Shown: positions 31,606 to 42,494 of the stretch, piece by piece
Layout: every line of letters begins with the position of its first letter
Position numbering within the stretch: position 1 is the stretch's first letter
NCBI GenBank assembly: GCA_902514615.1
Contig: CABXRG010000005.1
Coordinates: 1 to 64,000, forward strand
Length of the DNA: 64,000 nucleotides
Direction of reading: 5' to 3'
DNA from: an uncultured Bacteroidota bacterium
GTDB lineage: Bacteria > Bacteroidota > Bacteroidia > Flavobacteriales > Flavobacteriaceae
The notes under the pieces: model-generated
What the model was told of the DNA's origin: nothing
Seen by the model: the letters and a program-made list of their open reading frames with translations, nothing else
Database searches by the model: none
Position numbers and translations under genes: made by a program

Positions 31606-34359
31606 TTAATTTCTAAAATTATTTTTACTTTTATCAAAGACATATTCTATAACCTGATTATGTCTTTTTTCAAACCTAGTATAACTTCCTGAAGCAGTAG
31701 AACCATAAAATCTTCTAGTAGCAGGTCTAAATTTATTTGAAGCAGGCAAATGCATTTGAATATGACTCCATGCTCCCATATTTTTAGGTTCTTCCTGAGC
31801 CCAAACTATATCTTTTGCATTTGAGAATTTTTTAATTTCAGAATTAATTAAATCTATAGATAGAGGGAATAATTGCTCCAGTCTGACAATAGCTACATTT
31901 TTTATATTATTCTTCTCTCTGTATTCTAGAAGATCAAAATAGAATTTACCTGAACAGAAAACTAAAGAGTCTGCTTTTTTTGTGTCAATATCCTGATCAG
32001 TTATTACTGGTAAAAATTTTGATGTACTTAGTTCATCAATTTCAGATACAACTTTAGGGTGTCTTAATAAACTTTTAGGAGTAAATAAAATCAATGGCTT
32101 TCTAAAAGTAGTAAGCATTTGTCTTCTTAAAAGATGAAAAAGATTTGATGGAGTTGTACAATTAGCAGCATACATATTGTCTTTGGCACACAACTGTAAA
32201 TAACGTTCCATTCTTGCAGAGGAATGCTCAGCACCTTGTCCTTCGTAACCATGAGGAAGGTAAAGAACTATTCCATTCTGTAATTTCCATTTATCTTCTG
32301 CTGATGAAATATATTGATCGATTATAATTTGAGCACCATTAGAAAAGTCTCCAAACTGAGCTTCCCAAATCGTTAAACATTTTGGACTAGCTAATGCGTA
32401 TCCATAATCAAACCCAAGAACTCCATATTCTGATAGAAGTGAATTATATATTTTAAATACTCCTTTGTTTTTTGACTCTATACTATTAAGAGGTAGATAC
32501 TCCTCCTCAGAGTCTTCAGATTTTAGAACTGCATGTCTGTGAGAAAACGTACCTCTCTCAACATCTTGACCTGAAATCCTTATATTAAAACCTTCGGTCA
32601 TCAATGTACCATAAGCAAGTAATTCAGCCATAGCCCAATCTACCTTTTCATTTTCAAAAACTAATTTTTCCCTTGAATTGAAGAGTTTAACAACTTTGCG
32701 TAAGAATGCTTTTTCAGGAAGTTGAGTTATTGATTTAGCCACATCAATTATATTGCTCTTTTTAGATCCAGTATTAAAATCCTCTAACATTTTTTTTTCA
32801 TCAACTCTCTTAAAACCATCCCAGACCTCTTGCATGAAAGGAGTGATTTTAGTTTTATCTTTTTTCTTTGAATCAGTTAATTCTTCTTCTAACTCAGAAA
32901 AATATTCAGATTCAATTTTAGAAATATATTGTTCTTCAATCAATCCTTGCTTAATTAATTTAGAAGCATATATATCTCTAGGATTAGGGTGTGAAGAAAT
33001 GTATTTATATAACTTAGGCTGAGTAAATCTTGGCTCATCTCCTTCGTTATGACCATATTTCCTGTAACCAAGTAAATCGATAAAAACATCTCTATTAAAT
33101 TGATTTCTGTATTCTAAAGCAAAAGTCACCGCATGAATAACTGCTTCAACATCATCAGAATTAACATGAAGAACAGGAGATAGTGTCACCTTTCCTACAT
33201 CCGAACAGTAAGTGCTTGATCTTGCATCAAGATAATTTGTAGTAAATCCAACTTGATTATTAACAATTAAATGGATAGTTCCACCAGTTGTATATCCTTT
33301 TAATCTTGACATTTGAATTACCTCATACACTAATCCTTGACCCGCAATAGCAGCATCACCATGAACAATTATTGGTAAAATTTTGTTTGTTTGATTATCA
33401 AAATCGTTTTCTAGTTTAGCTCTTGCTATACCTTGTACTATTGGATCAACTGATTCAAGGTGTGAAGGGTTTGGCGCAAGGTTCATGTTAATTTTCTTAC
33501 CAGACTTAGTAGTTCTCTCTGATGTCCAGCCAAGATGATATTTAACATCTCCATCAAATGTATCTTCTTCATAATCTTTCCCTTCAAACTCGCCAAAAAT
33601 ATCTTTACTTGACTTGCCAAAGATATTTGCAAGTGTGTTTAATCTTCCTCTGTGAGACATTCCCATTATAAATTCCTCGACACCTTTTTCAGCAGCAGAG
33701 GTAATTAGAAAATCAATAGCTGGTATTAAAGATTCTCCTCCTTCAAGAGAAAATCTTTTTTGTCCAACATATTTCTTTTGTAAAAAATTTTCAAAGGTAT
33801 ATGCCTTATTCAGGCTTTCTAAAATCTGGAGCTTTTCCTCCTTTGAAAAATTAGGATGATTTCCATTTACATTAATTTGATTCTGAATCCACTTAACTCT
33901 TTCTGGATCTCTTATATACATATACTCAATTCCAATTGAGTGACAGTATATTCTTTTTAAGTGATCTATTATATTCTTTAGTTTATCTGCTCCTATCCCA
34001 ACTATTTCTCCTGCACTAAAAACCAATTCAAGATCACTGTTTTCTAATCCAAAGTTTTCTATATCTAGAGTAGGCAAATATTTCCTTCTCTCTCTTACTG
34101 GATTTGTAACAGTAAATAAATGTCCTCTTTTTCTATAAGCATCTATTAAATTAACAACCTGAAATTCTTTTTTTATATTTTCAGGAACCTCAAATTTTCT
34201 TTCCTCAACAGTAATGTTTGCATTCTCTAATCCAAAGTCAAATCCTTGAAAAAAAGCTTTCCAACTAGGTTCAAGACTATCAGGTGATTCTAGGTACTGA
34301 TCATACATTTCAGCAAAAAAACTTGTATGAGCTGAGTTAAGAAATGAGAATTTGTCCAT
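31606..34359 (-). CDS. odhA: 2-oxoglutarate dehydrogenase E1
   Basis: FIMGMSHRGRLN; IVHGDAAIAGQG; YGYALASPKCLTIWEAQFGDFSNGAQ. Confidence 0.96.
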   Translation of the reverse strand: MDKFSFLNSAHTSFFAEMYDQYLESPDSLEPSWKAFFQGFDFGLENANITVEERKFEVPENIKKEFQVVNLIDAYRKRGHLFTVTNPVRERRKYLPTLDIENFGLENSDLELVFSAGEIVGIGADKLKNIIDHLKRIYCHSIGIEYMYIRDPERVKWIQNQINVNGNHPNFSKEEKLQILESLNKAYTFENFLQKKYVGQKRFSLEGGESLIPAIDFLITSAAEKGVEEFIMGMSHRGRLNTLANIFGKSSKDIFGEFEGKDYEEDTFDGDVKYHLGWTSERTTKSGKKINMNLAPNPSHLESVDPIVQGIARAKLENDFDNQTNKILPIIVHGDAAIAGQGLVYEVIQMSRLKGYTTGGTIHLIVNNQVGFTTNYLDARSSTYCSDVGKVTLSPVLHVNSDDVEAVIHAVTFALEYRNQFNRDVFIDLLGYRKYGHNEGDEPRFTQPKLYKYISSHPNPRDIYASKLIKQGLIEEQYISKIESEYFSELEEELTDSKKKDKTKITPFMQEVWDGFKRVDEKKMLEDFNTGSKKSNIIDVAKSITQLPEKAFLRKVVKLFNSREKLVFENEKVDWAMAELLAYGTLMTEGFNIRISGQDVERGTFSHRHAVLKSEDSEEEYLPLNSIESKNKGVFKIYNSLLSEYGVLGFDYGYALASPKCLTIWEAQFGDFSNGAQIIIDQYISSAEDKWKLQNGIVLYLPHGYEGQGAEHSSARMERYLQLCAKDNMYAANCTTPSNLFHLLRRQMLTTFRKPLILFTPKSLLRHPKVVSEIDELSTSKFLPVITDQDIDTKKADSLVFCSGKFYFDLLEYREKNNIKNVAIVRLEQLFPLSIDLINSEIKKFSNAKDIVWAQEEPKNMGAWSHIQMHLPASNKFRPATRRFYGSTASGSYTRFEKRHNQVIEYVFDKSKNNFRN

Positions 34360-34430
34360 TCAGTGTTATATAGTTAATAAAATTACAACTTGTTTTTTAT
34401 GTTTCTTAATTATTTTTAGATTTTTGTATC

Positions 34431-35690
34431 ATGTTTGCCCTAATTGATTGTAATAATTTTTATGCTTCCTGTGAGAGGGTTTTTCAACCTCACTTAAATG
34501 GTAAGCCAGTTGTAATTCTGTCAAATAATGATGGTTGTGTAATAGCTAGAAGTAATGAAGCTAAATCTCTTGGGATACCTATGGGGGCTCCAGCATTTAA
34601 GTACAAAGGAGTTTTTCAAAAAAATAAAGTTCAAATTTTCTCATCTAACTTTACATTGTATGGTGATATAAGTAATAGGGTAATGTCTATAATCTCTCGC
34701 CATGTACCAGATGTAGAGATTTACAGTATTGATGAAGCATTTGTAAAATTTGATGGATTCTCTGAAGATGATATTAATGAAAAATGTAGAGATATAATAA
34801 GAATAATCTTTAAATGGACAGGCATACCTGTTTCGATAGGTTTAGCACCAACAAAGTCACTTGCAAAAGTTGCAAATAGAATTGCAAAAAAATATTCAAC
34901 TAGAACAAATGGATTCTACTCAATTAATAATAATGAGAAACGTATAAAAGCTTTAAAAAATATTTCTGCTGGAGATATATGGGGTATTGGTTTTCAAAAT
35001 GAAAAAAAACTATTGAAAGTTAATGTAAAGTCTGGAATGGATTTTGTGAATCTTCCTGATCAATGGGTCAAAAAGAATATGAGTATAATAGGGTTGAAAC
35101 TCAAAAAAGAACTTGAAGGCAATCCTACTCTTGATATTGAAGAGGGTAAAATTGATAAAAAATCTATTGCTACTACTAGAAGTTTTGAGACTGAAATTTC
35201 ATCACTTGATGATCTTACTGAAAGGATTACAACATTCTCTGTAGTCGCTTCAAAAAAACTCAGAAGACAAAATAGTGAATGCAGTATGATATGTGTTTAT
35301 ATTCGTAGTAATCCTTTCAAACAAAAAGGTGAGAGATATCATTACAGCTTAACAGGATCACTACCTTTTTCAACAAATTCAAGTATCGAAATAAGTAAAT
35401 TCGCTGTAAAGCTTTTAACTAAAATTTATTCTAAAAATAAATCATATAAAAAAGCAGGAATAATACTAATGGGATTATCTCCACAATCTAATCATCAATT
35501 TAGCTTATTTGATCAAAATATCGATAAACAAAAAAAGCTAATGAAAAGTATTGATAGTATCGATAGTAAGTATGGACTTTATAAAGTGAGACTAGCAAGC
35601 CAAGATCAGAAAAGAATATGGAAAATGAAAAGACAAAAACTATCAAGAAATTATACAACTGAGATTGATGAAGTTTTAATTGTTAAATAG
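34431..35690 (+). CDS. umuC: Y-family DNA polymerase V subunit UmuC
   Basis: ALIDCNNFYASCERVFQP; YSIDEAFVKFDG; GLAPTKSLAKVANR. Confidence 0.95.
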   Translation: MFALIDCNNFYASCERVFQPHLNGKPVVILSNNDGCVIARSNEAKSLGIPMGAPAFKYKGVFQKNKVQIFSSNFTLYGDISNRVMSIISRHVPDVEIYSIDEAFVKFDGFSEDDINEKCRDIIRIIFKWTGIPVSIGLAPTKSLAKVANRIAKKYSTRTNGFYSINNNEKRIKALKNISAGDIWGIGFQNEKKLLKVNVKSGMDFVNLPDQWVKKNMSIIGLKLKKELEGNPTLDIEEGKIDKKSIATTRSFETEISSLDDLTERITTFSVVASKKLRRQNSECSMICVYIRSNPFKQKGERYHYSLTGSLPFSTNSSIEISKFAVKLLTKIYSKNKSYKKAGIILMGLSPQSNHQFSLFDQNIDKQKKLMKSIDSIDSKYGLYKVRLASQDQKRIWKMKRQKLSRNYTTEIDEVLIVK

Positions 35691-35694
35691 AACT

Positions 35695-36129
35695 ATGACT
35701 AGAAAGAATAATATTAAAATATTTAAACCTAATGATAACGACTCTTTAAGTAGCTTGTTTATTAAGGATGGAATATCCGCTGGATTTCCATCACCTGCAA
35801 GTGATTTTGAGGAATCAAGAATTAGTTTAGAAAAAGTGGTAGTTAAGAATAAAGAAGCTACATTTTATGCAAAAGTATCAGGAGAATCAATGAAAGATGC
35901 CGGCTTAGATGATGGAGACATTTTGGTAATTGATAGAAGCGAGGAATTAAAAAATAATAAAATTGCTGTTTGCTATTTAAATGGAGACTTTACTGTAAAA
36001 AGAGTAAAAATTGAAAAGGATCATATATATCTAATTCCAGAAAACAAAAATTATGAGCCGATTAAGGTCACTGAAGAAAATGAATTCATAGTATGGGGAG
36101 TTGTAACTTATGTTATTAAAAGAATTTAA
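35695..36129 (+). CDS. umuD: UmuD-like S24 autoprotease (ATG at 35695 preferred over TTG at 35680)
   Basis: AG cleavage site GISAGFPSPA; VSGESMKDAGLDDGD; catalytic Lys in DFTVKRV. Confidence 0.92.
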   Translation: MTRKNNIKIFKPNDNDSLSSLFIKDGISAGFPSPASDFEESRISLEKVVVKNKEATFYAKVSGESMKDAGLDDGDILVIDRSEELKNNKIAVCYLNGDFTVKRVKIEKDHIYLIPENKNYEPIKVTEENEFIVWGVVTYVIKRI

Positions 36130-37295
36130 AGTCTCTCATAAATACCAGCTATTCCCTGGCCACCTCCAACACATGCTGTAACCATTCCATACTTTTGGTT
36201 TCTCCTTTTCATTTCATCTAATAGTTGAATTGAAAGTTTAGCTCCAGTACAACCTAGTGGATGACCAAGAGCGATAGCTCCTCCATTTACATTTACAGTT
36301 TCTGGATCAAGACCACTCTCTTGAATCACAGCAAGTGCCTGAGCAGCAAAAGCCTCATTTAATTCTGTTTGTTCAATATCAGATAATTTTAATCCTGCTT
36401 GTTTTAAAGCCTTTGGAATTGCCTCAACTGGTCCTATGCCCATATATAAAGGGTCAACACCACCAGAGGTACATGTTACCATTCTGGCAATTGGTTTTAC
36501 TCCAAGTTGCTTTACCATCTCTTCAGACATTACAAGGACAAAAGCCGCACCATCTGACATTTGCGATGAGCTACCTGCGGTTACAATTCCTCCTAGTTTA
36601 AAAGCTGGTCTTAATTTTGCTAAAGCTTCAATTGTTGTTTCTCTTCTAACACCTTCATCCATGTCTACAGTATGAGATTTAGAAACTTTTTTACCATCCT
36701 TAACAAATACTTCTTCCACAGTTACAGGAACTATTTGATCTTTAAAATAACCTTTATCAATTGCATTTGCAGCTTTGACATGAGACTCATACGAAAATTT
36801 ATCTGAAGCCTCTCTTGTTATCTTATATTTTTCTGCAACTGCCTCTGCGGTATGTCCCATCCCAATGTGATAATTCATATTTTCCATATTAGCCTGATAA
36901 CTAGGTGCTAACTTATAGCCAGTCATTGGTAATAAACTCATACTTTCAATTCCTCCTGCAATAAATATATCACCAAATCCTGCTCTAACTTTACTAACTG
37001 CCATTGAAATAGCTTCAAGACCTGAAGCACAGTATCTGTTAATTGTTACACCCGGAACTTCTTTACCAAGAGCTCTTGCAGATATTAATCTTGCTACCTG
37101 AAGACCTTGCTCTCCCTCAGGATTTGCACACCCTACAATAACATCATCAACTTTAGTTGTGTCAAGCTCTGGGATTTGACTTGATAAATGCTTGATTACA
37201 TCTACTGCAAGATCATCGGTTCTATAATTTTTAAAACCACCTCTTTTTGCTTTTCCAATTGCTGATCTATAACCAGCTACTATATATGCTTCCAT
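36126..37295 (-). CDS. fadA: Acetyl-CoA C-acyltransferase (thiolase)
   Basis: NRYCASGLEAI; NVNGGAIALGHPLGCTGAK; CVGGGQGIA. Confidence 0.95.
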   Translation of the reverse strand: MEAYIVAGYRSAIGKAKRGGFKNYRTDDLAVDVIKHLSSQIPELDTTKVDDVIVGCANPEGEQGLQVARLISARALGKEVPGVTINRYCASGLEAISMAVSKVRAGFGDIFIAGGIESMSLLPMTGYKLAPSYQANMENMNYHIGMGHTAEAVAEKYKITREASDKFSYESHVKAANAIDKGYFKDQIVPVTVEEVFVKDGKKVSKSHTVDMDEGVRRETTIEALAKLRPAFKLGGIVTAGSSSQMSDGAAFVLVMSEEMVKQLGVKPIARMVTCTSGGVDPLYMGIGPVEAIPKALKQAGLKLSDIEQTELNEAFAAQALAVIQESGLDPETVNVNGGAIALGHPLGCTGAKLSIQLLDEMKRRNQKYGMVTACVGGGQGIAGIYERL

Positions 37296-37297
37296 AA

Positions 37298-39682
37298 TTA
37301 ATTTCTTAAAGGTTTTTTATTCATCAACATGTACTGAATTCTGTCTAGAGTTTTTTGATTACCAAGTAAACTCATAAAACTTTCTCTTTCAAGATCTAAA
37401 AGGTATTCTTCACTTACATTTTGAGGATAAGTTAAGTCACCTCCACACATGATATATGCTATTTTTCTTGAAACTTCCACATCATGATCTGACATATAGT
37501 TACCAAGCTTAAACTCATTAATTGCAGAATATAAGGTAGATAGTCCTGCCCTTCCAAGAACTTCAATATCCTGTCTTGAAGATGGTGGTATATATCCTGT
37601 TTTTAAACTTAGAACTTTATCTTTTGCCATTGCAATATTTCTCATTCTATTCATACAAATAAAATCTCTGTTTGGATTTAAGTAATGAAGGCCAAAAGCT
37701 TCATGGGCAGATGTTGAAACAGCTCCCATTGCAATTGATTTAAAATGATCAATTAAAGAAGGCATTTTTACATCTCCTGTATTGAAAGAATCAGAAGCTC
37801 TCATTGCCATCTCTTTTGTTCCTCCACCGGCTGGAATAAGACCAACCCCAGCCTCTACTAAACCAATATATGATTCTGATGCATAGATTCCAGCATCACA
37901 ATGAATCGCAACTTCAAGTCCACCACCCATAACAAAACCATGTGTTGCAGCAACCACAGGAACATTACAAGTTCTCATTTTCATTAATATTTTTTGAAAT
38001 GCAACTAAAAACTCTTCAATTTCATCATAGTTTTGTTGCATTGCCATCATACCGATATTCATAAGATTGGCTCCAACAGAAAATTGTTTATCATTATTAC
38101 CTATAACAATTCCATTCCAACCATCTTTTTCTGCTATATCAATTGCTTCATTAATTCCTTTTGCAATTCCCTCTCCAATTGAATTTCCTTTTGTTTGAAA
38201 TTCGATACACATTACTCCATCACCTATATCATGAACTGTACATTCAGAGTTTTTAAGAATTTGATTATTTTCTCTATACGCATCAAGTAGGAAAAACGAC
38301 TCAGCACTTGGGACGTTAATATATTTCTTTGACTTCAAATCAAAATATTTTTTCTTACCACCTTCAAATTTATAGAATGATTCAGCACCTGAATTTTTCA
38401 TTTCTGAAATCCAATCTGGAATTTCATCACCACACTTTTTTATCATATCAATTGCAAAATCTAATCCTAGATTATCCCAAAGCTCAAAAGGACCATGATT
38501 CCATGCATAACCAGTTCTTAAAGCATCATCTATCTGATAATATTCATCTGCAATTTCCGGAACACTCATTGCTGAGTATGATAGAAGACATGAATAATAC
38601 TCTCTGTAAAACTTACTTGGGTTTGAATCACCTTCAACTAAAAATTTAAGTCTACGATCAAAAAGCTCAATTGATTTAGCCTCTTTTATTTCAGGAAGAT
38701 TAGGCTTAATCGATTTTCTGTATGTATTTGTTTCTAGATCAAGAGCATTTATAATTGTCTTTCCATTTTCATCTTTCTCTTTAGTCTTTTCGTAGTAACC
38801 TTTACCTGTTTTATTTCCTAAAAAATTCTTATCGATTAAAAACTTAAATGATTTATTTTCAGGTTGATCTTTAAGTTTACTGTAAAAAGAATCAGTTTTA
38901 ACATTATCAACTAAAAAATTTGTCACCTTATCACTAGTGTCTAATCCAACAATATCTTGAAGTCTAAAAGATCCTGAACTAGGATGACCTATAACAGTTC
39001 CAGTCATTAAATCAACTTCCTCAATTGTAAAATTATATTTTTCAGTAAGTTGAAGTACTTTAATTCCGGACATTACACCAATTCTATTTCCAATAAATCC
39101 TGGGGTGTCTTTACAAAGAACAGTTTGTTTTCCAAGAACAAGATCTCCAAACTCCATTAAAAATGAAGTTAAAGAAGAGTCAGTATCAGCATGAGGAATG
39201 ACCTCAAATAATCTCAAATATCTAGGAGGATTAAAGAAGTGTGTTCCACAAAATTTTGATTTAAAGTTTTCTGATCTTCCTTCACACAAAAGTGATATAG
39301 GGATACTCGATGTGTTTGAAGTTACAAAAGCATGATCAGATTTGAATTTTTCTACTTTTTCAAAAACTGTTCTTTTAATTTCTAGATTTTCTACGATTAC
39401 TTCAATTATCCAATCTGCATTTTTAATTTTTTCAAAATCATCATCAAAATTTCCTGTTGTAATCCTCTTAGCATATTCTTTTTTATAAAGAGGGTTTGGT
39501 CTAGATTTTATTGCATTTTTCAAAGATTCATCTGCAATAATATTTCTATTTTTTATTGACTTATCTTTTGGCTGGATATCAAGCATTAAAACATCTATTC
39601 CAACATTTGCAAGGTGACAAGCAATTCCAGAACCCATAACTCCAGATCCAAGAACAACTGCTTTTTTAACTTTATAGCTCAT
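37298..39682 (-). CDS. fadB: 3-hydroxyacyl-CoA dehydrogenase/enoyl-CoA hydratase
   Basis: N-terminal Rossmann VLGSGVMGSGIACHLANVG; crotonase segment FVMGGGLEVAIHCD. Confidence 0.94.
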   Translation of the reverse strand: MSYKVKKAVVLGSGVMGSGIACHLANVGIDVLMLDIQPKDKSIKNRNIIADESLKNAIKSRPNPLYKKEYAKRITTGNFDDDFEKIKNADWIIEVIVENLEIKRTVFEKVEKFKSDHAFVTSNTSSIPISLLCEGRSENFKSKFCGTHFFNPPRYLRLFEVIPHADTDSSLTSFLMEFGDLVLGKQTVLCKDTPGFIGNRIGVMSGIKVLQLTEKYNFTIEEVDLMTGTVIGHPSSGSFRLQDIVGLDTSDKVTNFLVDNVKTDSFYSKLKDQPENKSFKFLIDKNFLGNKTGKGYYEKTKEKDENGKTIINALDLETNTYRKSIKPNLPEIKEAKSIELFDRRLKFLVEGDSNPSKFYREYYSCLLSYSAMSVPEIADEYYQIDDALRTGYAWNHGPFELWDNLGLDFAIDMIKKCGDEIPDWISEMKNSGAESFYKFEGGKKKYFDLKSKKYINVPSAESFFLLDAYRENNQILKNSECTVHDIGDGVMCIEFQTKGNSIGEGIAKGINEAIDIAEKDGWNGIVIGNNDKQFSVGANLMNIGMMAMQQNYDEIEEFLVAFQKILMKMRTCNVPVVAATHGFVMGGGLEVAIHCDAGIYASESYIGLVEAGVGLIPAGGGTKEMAMRASDSFNTGDVKMPSLIDHFKSIAMGAVSTSAHEAFGLHYLNPNRDFICMNRMRNIAMAKDKVLSLKTGYIPPSSRQDIEVLGRAGLSTLYSAINEFKLGNYMSDHDVEVSRKIAYIMCGGDLTYPQNVSEEYLLDLERESFMSLLGNQKTLDRIQYMLMNKKPLRN

Positions 39683-39755
39683 ATTTTTTTATAATAATTG
39701 CTAATCTAAATAAAATTATTTTAATTATTACCTTTACACGATTAACGAATAAATT

Positions 39756-40049
39756 ATGGATAAAGAAAATATACTTGCAAACTTTCAATCTAAAGCAAAA
39801 AATGCTGCACCAATCGGTGGCACAATCAAATTTGAGATTGATGGAAATTCTATCTGCATTGATGGAACAGGTTCTGAAAACAAGATATTATTAGAAGATA
39901 TGGAAGCAGACTGTACAATTACAATGGCTGGTTCTTTAATGGAAGATCTTAAAAATGGTAAAGTAAATCCAATGATGGCTGTTATGAGTGGTAAACTCAA
40001 AATAAAAGGTGATCAGGGACTAGCAATGAAGCTTCAAGCTTTCATGTAA
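39756..40049 (+). CDS. SCP2 sterol-binding domain protein
   Basis: [43 protein letters not shown]. Confidence 0.92.
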   Translation: MDKENILANFQSKAKNAAPIGGTIKFEIDGNSICIDGTGSENKILLEDMEADCTITMAGSLMEDLKNGKVNPMMAVMSGKLKIKGDQGLAMKLQAFM

Positions 40050-40082
40050 ATCAAAATCATCTTTCATTAAACACTCAAATAA

Positions 40083-40922
40083 GTGAAACGAAATCTTGAT
40101 ATTCTTGTTATTTCCGATTTACATCTTGGCACATATGGTTCTGAAGCTGATGAAGTTTTAGCCTACTTAAAAACAGTTGAAGCTAAAAAGATTGTCATCA
40201 ATGGAGATTTTGTTGATATCATGCTTTTTAACAAAAGGTTTTGGCCTAGCTCTCATATGAAAGTTGTAAAGTATATTCTTGACCTTATATCACAGGGCAA
40301 GGAAATACATTATGTAGTTGGAAACCATGATGAATTATTAAGGAAATTTTTAAATTTTAAAATTCAAAACTTTCAAATAGTTAACCAAGTAGTTCTTGAT
40401 ACTGACGAGGGTAAAGTGTGGTTGTTTCACGGTGATGTTTTTGATTTTTCTATTCAAACTGCCTGGATAACAAAACTGGCTGGATTTCTTTATGATTACA
40501 TGATAATATTTAATAGTTGGCTTAATAAAAAAGTTATGATACCTCTTGGTCGTAAAAGATTGAATTTCTCTAAAACTATTAAAGCTAAAGTCAAAACTGC
40601 AGTTCAATATTTTAGCAATTTTGAAAGAACTGCAGCTGAAACTGCTCATAAAAATGGATATAAATATGTTGTATGTGGTCATATTCATACACCAAAAATT
40701 GAGTCTTTTAATGTTAATGGTAAAGAAGTTATTTATATGAATTCAGGAGATTGGCTTGAAAGTTTATCTTCTTTGGAATATGTAAATAATAAATGGTCCA
40801 TATATATGCATGCTCGATCTGAAAATGAATTTGAAAAAGATGAAGGTGATCGAATTGAAATGACAAATAAAGAGCTTTATAAAGATCTAATCGCTGAATT
40901 CAAAATTCTTCAGGATAAATGA
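40083..40922 (+). CDS. UDP-2,3-diacylglucosamine diphosphatase-like metallophosphoesterase
   Basis: VISDLHLG; NGDFVDI; VGNHDE; CGHIHTP; MNSGDW. Confidence 0.9.
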   Translation: MKRNLDILVISDLHLGTYGSEADEVLAYLKTVEAKKIVINGDFVDIMLFNKRFWPSSHMKVVKYILDLISQGKEIHYVVGNHDELLRKFLNFKIQNFQIVNQVVLDTDEGKVWLFHGDVFDFSIQTAWITKLAGFLYDYMIIFNSWLNKKVMIPLGRKRLNFSKTIKAKVKTAVQYFSNFERTAAETAHKNGYKYVVCGHIHTPKIESFNVNGKEVIYMNSGDWLESLSSLEYVNNKWSIYMHARSENEFEKDEGDRIEMTNKELYKDLIAEFKILQDK

Positions 40923-41914
40923 AAATCCTCTACGCTATTCAAACTACTGGAAACGGACACTTAGCCAGAGCTCAAAGTATCATACCAAGATTAAAGAAAG
41001 TAGCTGATTTAGATATCATAACAAGTGGTCCAAAGAATGATTTTTTACTTGAAGAGAAACCTGTCAAACATTATAATGGAGTTACTTTTTTTTACACTGA
41101 CTCTGGAGCAGTTAACTGGTTAAAAACAATCTTTTTAAACAACTATCCAAGATTCATTAAAGAGGTTCTCTCATGTCCGGTTAAAAAATATGATTTAGTT
41201 ATAAATGATTTTGAACCAGTTTCAGCATGGTCCTCACTCTTTAAAGGAGTAAAATGTTTTGAGCTAACAAATCAATATTCAATGAGTTTAAAGAATATTC
41301 CAAAACCTGAAAAATATTCAAGGCTCGTTTTATTTGCGATAAAATATATAATTCCTTCCACTCTAGGTTATGGATATCATTACAAGAAATATGCAAATAG
41401 GATTTTTTTTCCAATTATTAGGGATAAAATAAGGGAGTTGAAAATTACTCAGAGTAATGAAATAATTATTTATTTACCGACTTATGCTCCCAATAAACTT
41501 ATTGAATTGATCAAACAACTTCCTCAAGATAAAAAATGGACAATTTTTTCTCCTGATACAAAATCACAACAAATTTCTGGGGTTAATATTGAACCCTTAT
41601 CAGAAAAGTTGTTCTTGAAAAAATTTGCTTCATGCTATGGTATCGTTTGTGCAGGTGGATTTGCTACCACTTCAGAAGCTATATTTCTTGGAAAACCAAT
41701 GCTTGTGGTTCCAGTTGAAGCTCAAATTGAGCAACATTTTAATGCTGCAGCACTTATGAAAGAAGGTGTTACAGTTGTAGACAGATTTTCACAAAAAAAT
41801 TTAAAAACTATTTCAAAATGGGTAGATTCACCATTTGTTTTTAAAATAAAATATAAAGATGAATCAAAAGAAATTGTAGATGCTTTAATAAATGATTACT
41901 CAAATCTAAATTAG
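40919..41914 (+). CDS. Glycosyltransferase (MJ1255/VC2487-like)
   Basis: YAIQTTGNGHLARAQSI; GGFATTSEAIFLGKPMLVVPVEAQIEQHFNA. Confidence 0.85.
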   Translation: MKILYAIQTTGNGHLARAQSIIPRLKKVADLDIITSGPKNDFLLEEKPVKHYNGVTFFYTDSGAVNWLKTIFLNNYPRFIKEVLSCPVKKYDLVINDFEPVSAWSSLFKGVKCFELTNQYSMSLKNIPKPEKYSRLVLFAIKYIIPSTLGYGYHYKKYANRIFFPIIRDKIRELKITQSNEIIIYLPTYAPNKLIELIKQLPQDKKWTIFSPDTKSQQISGVNIEPLSEKLFLKKFASCYGIVCAGGFATTSEAIFLGKPMLVVPVEAQIEQHFNAAALMKEGVTVVDRFSQKNLKTISKWVDSPFVFKIKYKDESKEIVDALINDYSNLN

Positions 41915-41922
41915 AACTTATT

Positions 41923-42483
41923 ATGGAAAATGATATTGAAAAACTAAAATTTCCAATTGGAAAATATAAAGCAATTCTTGAATTTAATTTTTCTAGAACA
42001 ATTGAGGATATAAAGACACTTGAGTCATTTGCTGACAATCTTAGAGATTCAGTAAAAGGCCTTGATAAAACAGACTTTAAAAAAACTTACAGAGAAGGTG
42101 GAATGAATATTGCTCAAATTATTCATCATTATTGCGATACTCACACTTATGCATTTTTAAGAACAAAACACAGCTTGTTAGAAGATAATCCAAGTGTTAA
42201 AATGTATGAAGTAAGTGAGTTTTTAACCACATCCGAATCAAACGTTTTAGATGTAGAGGATAGCTTAAATGTAATTCAAGGAATTCATGCAAAGTGGGTT
42301 AGTCTTTTAAAAACATTATCAGAAGATGATTTTAAAAGAACTTACTATCACTCTGTTAGAGATAAAAATATTATTCTTCACGAACACGTTGGTATGTATG
42401 CTTGGCATACTAAACATCATATAGTTCATATTGGAATGGCTAAAGAAAGTATTAAAGAAAAGGGAAAGAGATCTAAACAATAA
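41923..42483 (+). CDS. DinB/YfiT-like metal-dependent transferase
   Basis: AQIIHHYCDTH; YAWHTKHHIVHI His motifs. Confidence 0.88.
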   Translation: MENDIEKLKFPIGKYKAILEFNFSRTIEDIKTLESFADNLRDSVKGLDKTDFKKTYREGGMNIAQIIHHYCDTHTYAFLRTKHSLLEDNPSVKMYEVSEFLTTSESNVLDVEDSLNVIQGIHAKWVSLLKTLSEDDFKRTYYHSVRDKNIILHEHVGMYAWHTKHHIVHIGMAKESIKEKGKRSKQ

Positions 42484-42494
42484 AAAGTTATATT

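Noticed and set aside
36335-36675. Overlapping plus-strand ORFs inside fadA
   Set aside because: Antisense to a clear thiolase; low-complexity translations.
40350-40688. 112-aa minus-strand ORF
   Set aside because: Antisense to the metallophosphoesterase CDS and lacking domain features.
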